A DNA stretch of 16,654 bases from Chloroflexota bacterium (lineage in GTDB: Bacteria > Chloroflexota > Anaerolineae > Anaerolineales > Anaerolineaceae): contig JAEXTI010000043.1 in NCBI GenBank assembly GCA_023406965.1, positions 1 through 16,654 of the forward strand, read 5' to 3'. Both the position numbers and the translations under genes were made by a program. This document shows, piece by piece, positions 13,535-16,654 of the stretch. Under the pieces are notes generated by a model, which ran no database searches, was not told the origin of the DNA, and was given only the letters and a program-made list of their open reading frames with translations. How positions within the stretch are numbered: the first letter of the stretch is position 1; each line of letters opens with the position of its first letter.

Positions 13535-14604
13535 AGAATCAAACCAAATCAACCTTCTCCTGGCGGCGCATTACGGAAAGCAGGCTTCTCTTTCCAATCG
13601 TCGCCCTTGCGCTAATTCTCTTGTTTGATTTTGTCTTCATCCCCGGCTTCTTTAACATTGAAGTCCGTAACGGGAATCTCCACGGCAGCCTGGTCGACAT
13701 TTTACGCAACGGTTCAACGGTAATGATCCTGGCAATCGGCATGACCCTGGTTATCGCCACCGGCGGCGTTGATCTGTCCGTCGGCGCGACGATGGCCATT
13801 GCCGCTTCGGTGGCGGGCATCTTGATGAACCCCTCGGCCCTCAAAAACGAGGTCTTCTTCGTCACCGATCCCACCTATACCTTTCAGCCTTTATGGGTGG
13901 TTATCGGGGTCGCCTTGCTGGTGTCGGTCTTGTGCGGCCTGTGGAACGGCGTTCTGGTGTCCTACATGCGCATTCAGCCCATGGTCGCCACCCTCATCCT
14001 GATGATCTCAGGCCGCGGCATCGCCCAGCTCATCACCAACGGCCTGCGCGTTCAAATCACCTATAAGCCCTATGCCTACATCGGGCAGGGCTGGATCATC
14101 CTGCCGTTTTCACTGTATATTGTGGCATTTGTCTTCGCCCTCACCTGGCTCATCACCCGCAAGACTGCCATCGGCATGTTCATCGAGTCCGTTGGCACCA
14201 ATTTCCGCTCCAGCTTTTTTAGTGGCATCAACGAGCAGAAGTTAAAACTGATGGTCTATACCTTCTGCGGGTTCTGCGCCGGTATCGCCGGGCTGGTCGC
14301 CAGCTCCAACATCCGCACCTCCGATGCCAACAACATCGGCCTCACCACCGAGTTAGACGCCATCCTGGCTGTGGTCATCGGCGGCACCTCCATGTCCGGC
14401 GGGCGCTTCTCTCTGCTGGCCAGCATGATCGGCGCCCTGGTGATGCAGGCCATCACCCAATCCATGTACGCCTTTGGCGTTCCCGCGTTTGCGCTTCAAG
14501 CCATCAAAGCCGTCGTCGTCATTCTGGTCATCCTCCTCTACTCCGAACAAGTCAAGGGGTGGGTTCGCAGAATCGGCGCGCCCCAAAAAGAGGTGAGATC
14601 ATGA
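13531..14604 (+). CDS. ytfT: Sugar ABC transporter permease (YtfT-like)
   Basis: This 357-residue inner-membrane permease of the BPD_transp_2 (CUT2) family has about eight to ten membrane helices. The conserved block GMTLVIATGGVDLSVG lies at residues 70-85. MRIQPMVATLILM and the C-terminal loop with ELDAILAVVIGGTSMSGG also match the family, and the order of genes matches E. coli ytfQRT-yjfF. It should pair with the YjfF-like permease to form a heterodimeric channel for the sugar. The ATG overlaps the ytfR stop and has GAAGTGAGG just upstream. Its own stop overlaps the next ATG in the same ATGA manner. The length is slightly longer than usual (about 330-340). Confidence 0.94.
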   Translation: MKNQTKSTFSWRRITESRLLFPIVALALILLFDFVFIPGFFNIEVRNGNLHGSLVDILRNGSTVMILAIGMTLVIATGGVDLSVGATMAIAASVAGILMNPSALKNEVFFVTDPTYTFQPLWVVIGVALLVSVLCGLWNGVLVSYMRIQPMVATLILMISGRGIAQLITNGLRVQITYKPYAYIGQGWIILPFSLYIVAFVFALTWLITRKTAIGMFIESVGTNFRSSFFSGINEQKLKLMVYTFCGFCAGIAGLVASSNIRTSDANNIGLTTELDAILAVVIGGTSMSGGRFSLLASMIGALVMQAITQSMYAFGVPAFALQAIKAVVVILVILLYSEQVKGWVRRIGAPQKEVRS

Positions 14605-16199
14605 AGCGCTGGTTAGGCAACTTCTTCTCCAAGAACCGCAAGTTCATCCCCATGTTCTCCACCGCATTGCTTGCGTTGGTCGCCTACGGCGTTGGGGCTT
14701 ATTTCTTCGCGGGTATGCGTAATCCCCAGGTTTTCTTCAACCTGTTCCGCAACAGCGCGCACATGCTCATCAGCGGCGTGGGCATGACCCTGGTCATCCT
14801 CACCGGCGGCATCGACCTCTCGGTTAGCGGCGTAGTGGCTCTCACCACGGTCGCCTCGGCGGTTCTCCTTCGTGAGGGCGTTAGCCCGGGGGTGGTCATC
14901 TTGCTCATGCTGGCAATGGGCACTGCCCTGGGCGCTGTCATGGGCACATTCATCGTCAAACTTAAGGTCCAGCCCTTCATTGCCACACTGGCGGGCATGT
15001 GGTTCACCCGCGGTATGTGCTTCTTCATCAGCGACGACGCTGTCACCATCAATGATCGCATCTTTCAGATCATCGGAAAAACCAAAATCCTCATCCCCGG
15101 CCTGAAAGAACTGACCGAAGCGCAAGGCGCCACCGCACCCCACATCTCCATCCCGGTAGTGGTAGCCTTTCTCCTTTTAGGCGTCGCCATCTTCATCACC
15201 CAATACACCCGCTTTGGACGCACAATTTACGCCATTGGCGGTAATGAAGGACGCAACGAGCAGTCCGCTCGCCTGATGGGCCTTCCTGTGGATCAAACCA
15301 AGCTGCTGGTCTACACCTTCAACGGTTTCTGCTCAGCGCTGGCCGGTCTGGCCTTCAGTGTCTTCGTCTTCTCCGGCCACGGCCTTTATGCCCCCGGTTT
15401 CGAGCTGGACGTGATTGCCTCGGTAGTCATGGGCGGAACCATGCTCACCGGCGGCTCCGGTTACGTCTTCGGCACCCTCTTTGGCGTGCTGGTGCTGGCC
15501 GTCACGCAGGTCCTCATCCAATTCATCGGCTCACTCAGCTCCTGGTGGACCAAAATCGTCATCGGCGTGCTCACCCTGGTCTTCATTGGTGTGCAAACCG
15601 TCCTGGCCAACCGAAAGGGCCGCCGCGAAACCACGGAAAAGGCCAAGGGCTGGCGAGCTATGCCCATCTGGCAGCGCCTGGCTCTGGGGGCCGCGGCCCT
15701 GGCTGTGGTGACGTTGGTGGTCGTCAGCCTTACCAACCAGCTCCGCCCCACTGAAACCGTTGCCACGCCTGAAACCGCGGCGTGCGTGGTGCCTCCCTTC
15801 CGCGAAGACGAAGCATCCGCCTTAATCCAGGGCGGCGCTGTCATCGCTTATCACCGCGCGGCCGGACCGGATTGCGTGGATGAGCTGTATGCCATCTATC
15901 CCGACGGTCGTGTAACGGCCACATCCGGAACCAACACAGCCGAAAGCCAGTACGAGGCAGCATCCATTGACCAGATGCTTGCCACCATCACGGATGAGCA
16001 CGGCTGGTTCAGCGACGAAATTTACAGCACCTATCACAACCCTTGCCGGCAGTGCTACGTCCATTACATTGCCATATCACTCGATGGAGAGGAAAAGGCC
16101 GCCACCGCGGTCGACGGTGGCACAGATATGCCTCCCGGATACAGCCTGGCGTTAGCCACCATCCGCCCCTTCCTCCCGGCCGTTAGCTCGGGCCAATAG
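14601..16199 (+). CDS. yjfF: Sugar ABC permease (YjfF-like) with C-terminal extracytoplasmic extension
   Basis: Residues 1 to about 337 are a CUT2 permease like YjfF, with GMTLVILTGGIDLSV (61-75), KVQPFIATLAG and DVIASVVMGGTMLTGG; it would form the channel with the YtfT-like partner. YjfF proteins normally end about here. This one (532 residues) continues through a basic linker (RKGRRETTEKAKG), an additional membrane helix (360-379) and about 150 residues predicted outside the cell, containing ELYAIYPDGRVT and four Cys including CRQC. The basic linker places the extra helix in the inside-to-outside direction. I do not recognise the extension with certainty; it has the look of small secreted domains seen in Chloroflexota. 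The ATG at 14601 is chosen because it overlaps the ytfT stop (ATGA) and follows AGAGGTGAG; an open GTG at 14559 has neither support. Confidence 0.9.
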   Translation: MKRWLGNFFSKNRKFIPMFSTALLALVAYGVGAYFFAGMRNPQVFFNLFRNSAHMLISGVGMTLVILTGGIDLSVSGVVALTTVASAVLLREGVSPGVVILLMLAMGTALGAVMGTFIVKLKVQPFIATLAGMWFTRGMCFFISDDAVTINDRIFQIIGKTKILIPGLKELTEAQGATAPHISIPVVVAFLLLGVAIFITQYTRFGRTIYAIGGNEGRNEQSARLMGLPVDQTKLLVYTFNGFCSALAGLAFSVFVFSGHGLYAPGFELDVIASVVMGGTMLTGGSGYVFGTLFGVLVLAVTQVLIQFIGSLSSWWTKIVIGVLTLVFIGVQTVLANRKGRRETTEKAKGWRAMPIWQRLALGAAALAVVTLVVVSLTNQLRPTETVATPETAACVVPPFREDEASALIQGGAVIAYHRAAGPDCVDELYAIYPDGRVTATSGTNTAESQYEAASIDQMLATITDEHGWFSDEIYSTYHNPCRQCYVHYIAISLDGEEKAATAVDGGTDMPPGYSLALATIRPFLPAVSSGQ

Positions 16200-16242
16200 G
16201 CTGCATGTCTTCCTCGCTGCCTTAATCACAGGAGAATTCATA

Positions 16243-16654
16243 ATGACGCGAAGAAAGATTCTCATTTCCGCCCTCTTGGCCTATCTTATCTTTATGTCCG
16301 CGTGTGTATATATCGTGGTTCCAGAAGGCCTCGAAAAACCGGTCATTGAAGAAGACGCTGCCTCAAAAGTTTGGAGCGCCGTGGCAACCAAAGTGGAGCA
16401 AACCGGAGCGGGCGATCTGCGCATCGAACTCACTATCCGCAACGACACCGGCGACTGGTCTGTAATGGAAGCGGCGCCTGACCAACCCGCCACGCTCAAG
16501 ACAGGCGGCGATACTACTTCTTGCGATACAGTCTTCGTCGGCACCGGCAAACACCGCCTGGCCCCCGGCTTCCAGATGCGCGGTTACTCGACTGGGAAGA
16601 ACGCTGAGCCGGTGGTTCAGCCCCTCTACGTGGAGTGCAAAGGCGCATCCGCCG
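16243..16654 (+). CDS. Exported protein, probable lipoprotein, cut by the window edge
   Basis: The reading frame opens with ATG at 16243 after a strong ribosome site (AGGAG, 16230-16234, 8-base spacing) and stays open for 137 codons to the right edge. The N-terminus MTRRKILISALLAYLIF is a typical signal peptide and leads to MSAC, a plausible if not ideal lipobox (Cys21, Met at -3). The mature part is beta-rich in appearance with two further Cys (TTSC, YVEC), and I do not recognise a family. The first 90 residues read like an extracytoplasmic domain with a conserved-looking stretch IELTIRNDTGDW. It follows the permease gene by 43 bases with no terminator between, so it is probably the next gene of the transporter operon. 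Function unknown; the C-terminus is missing. Confidence 0.7.
   Translation, partial: MTRRKILISALLAYLIFMSACVYIVVPEGLEKPVIEEDAASKVWSAVATKVEQTGAGDLRIELTIRNDTGDWSVMEAAPDQPATLKTGGDTTSCDTVFVGTGKHRLAPGFQMRGYSTGKNAEPVVQPLYVECKGASA

Noticed and set aside
14559..14600. GTG start 14 codons upstream for the YjfF-like permease
   Set aside because: The ATG at 14601 has AGAGGTGAG and the ATGA overlap seen at the preceding junction. The upstream residues are only the ytfT tail in another frame.
1..16654. CRISPR arrays, tRNA or rRNA genes, insertion-sequence transposases
   Set aside because: No regularly spaced direct repeats, cloverleaf signals, rRNA-like segments or transposase motifs were seen; intergenic spaces are short and accounted for above.

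Overview
The window looks like a chromosomal segment of a Chloroflexota bacterium, most probably Anaerolineae. This is an inference from gene style: sugar-binding lipoproteins with Thr/Pro/Ala-rich linkers after the lipobox Cys, a class III cyclase domain fused to a STAND ATPase and repeat region, a YesN/YesM-type two-component pair beside a sugar ABC operon, and long palindromic intergenic repeats. I see no rRNA, tRNA, CRISPR array, transposase or phage gene.

Layout. (1) 1-197 is non-coding: the right half of a dispersed palindromic element, then a perfect 19-bp hairpin. (2) 198-1908 holds a patatin-like lipase and a CPBP-family intramembrane protease, one base apart on the + strand. (3) 1893-3401 on the - strand is an M32 metallocarboxypeptidase that overlaps the protease gene tail to tail by 16 bp. 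(4) 3578-6190 is a large signalling protein: class III nucleotide cyclase domain, STAND/NB-ARC-like ATPase and helical-repeat tail, behind a near-consensus promoter. (5) 6272-10472 is a tight three-gene unit: YesN-type response regulator (REC + AraC HTH), YesM-type sensor kinase, and a YtfQ-like sugar-binding lipoprotein whose ATG overlaps the kinase stop. (6) 10473-10813 is a 341-base regulatory and repeat region. (7) 10814-16199 is a sugar transporter of CUT2 type in the order of E. coli ytfQ-ytfR-ytfT-yjfF: a second YtfQ-like binding lipoprotein, a double-ABC ATPase and two permeases, with 4-bp ATGA overlaps between the last three genes. The final permease carries an unusual C-terminal extension: an extra membrane helix plus about 150 extracytoplasmic residues. 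(8) 16243 to the right edge is the start of another exported protein, probably a lipoprotein.

How they may work together. The most economical reading is a sugar-responsive module. The first binding protein, translationally coupled to the kinase, could load sugar and present it to the extracytoplasmic domain of the kinase. The kinase would phosphorylate the AraC-type regulator, which would act at repeats upstream of the second binding protein and drive the transporter. This resembles the XylFII-LytS arrangement of clostridia in logic, but the binding proteins here belong to the YtfQ (galactofuranose-type) group. It is an inference from gene order and family knowledge. Non-coding points of most interest are two related copies of a long-hairpin element (1-60 and 10480-10597), a perfect 34-bp palindrome just downstream of a good promoter between the binding protein and ATPase genes, and mutually exclusive inverted repeats plus a 20-bp-spaced direct repeat in front of the second binding protein.
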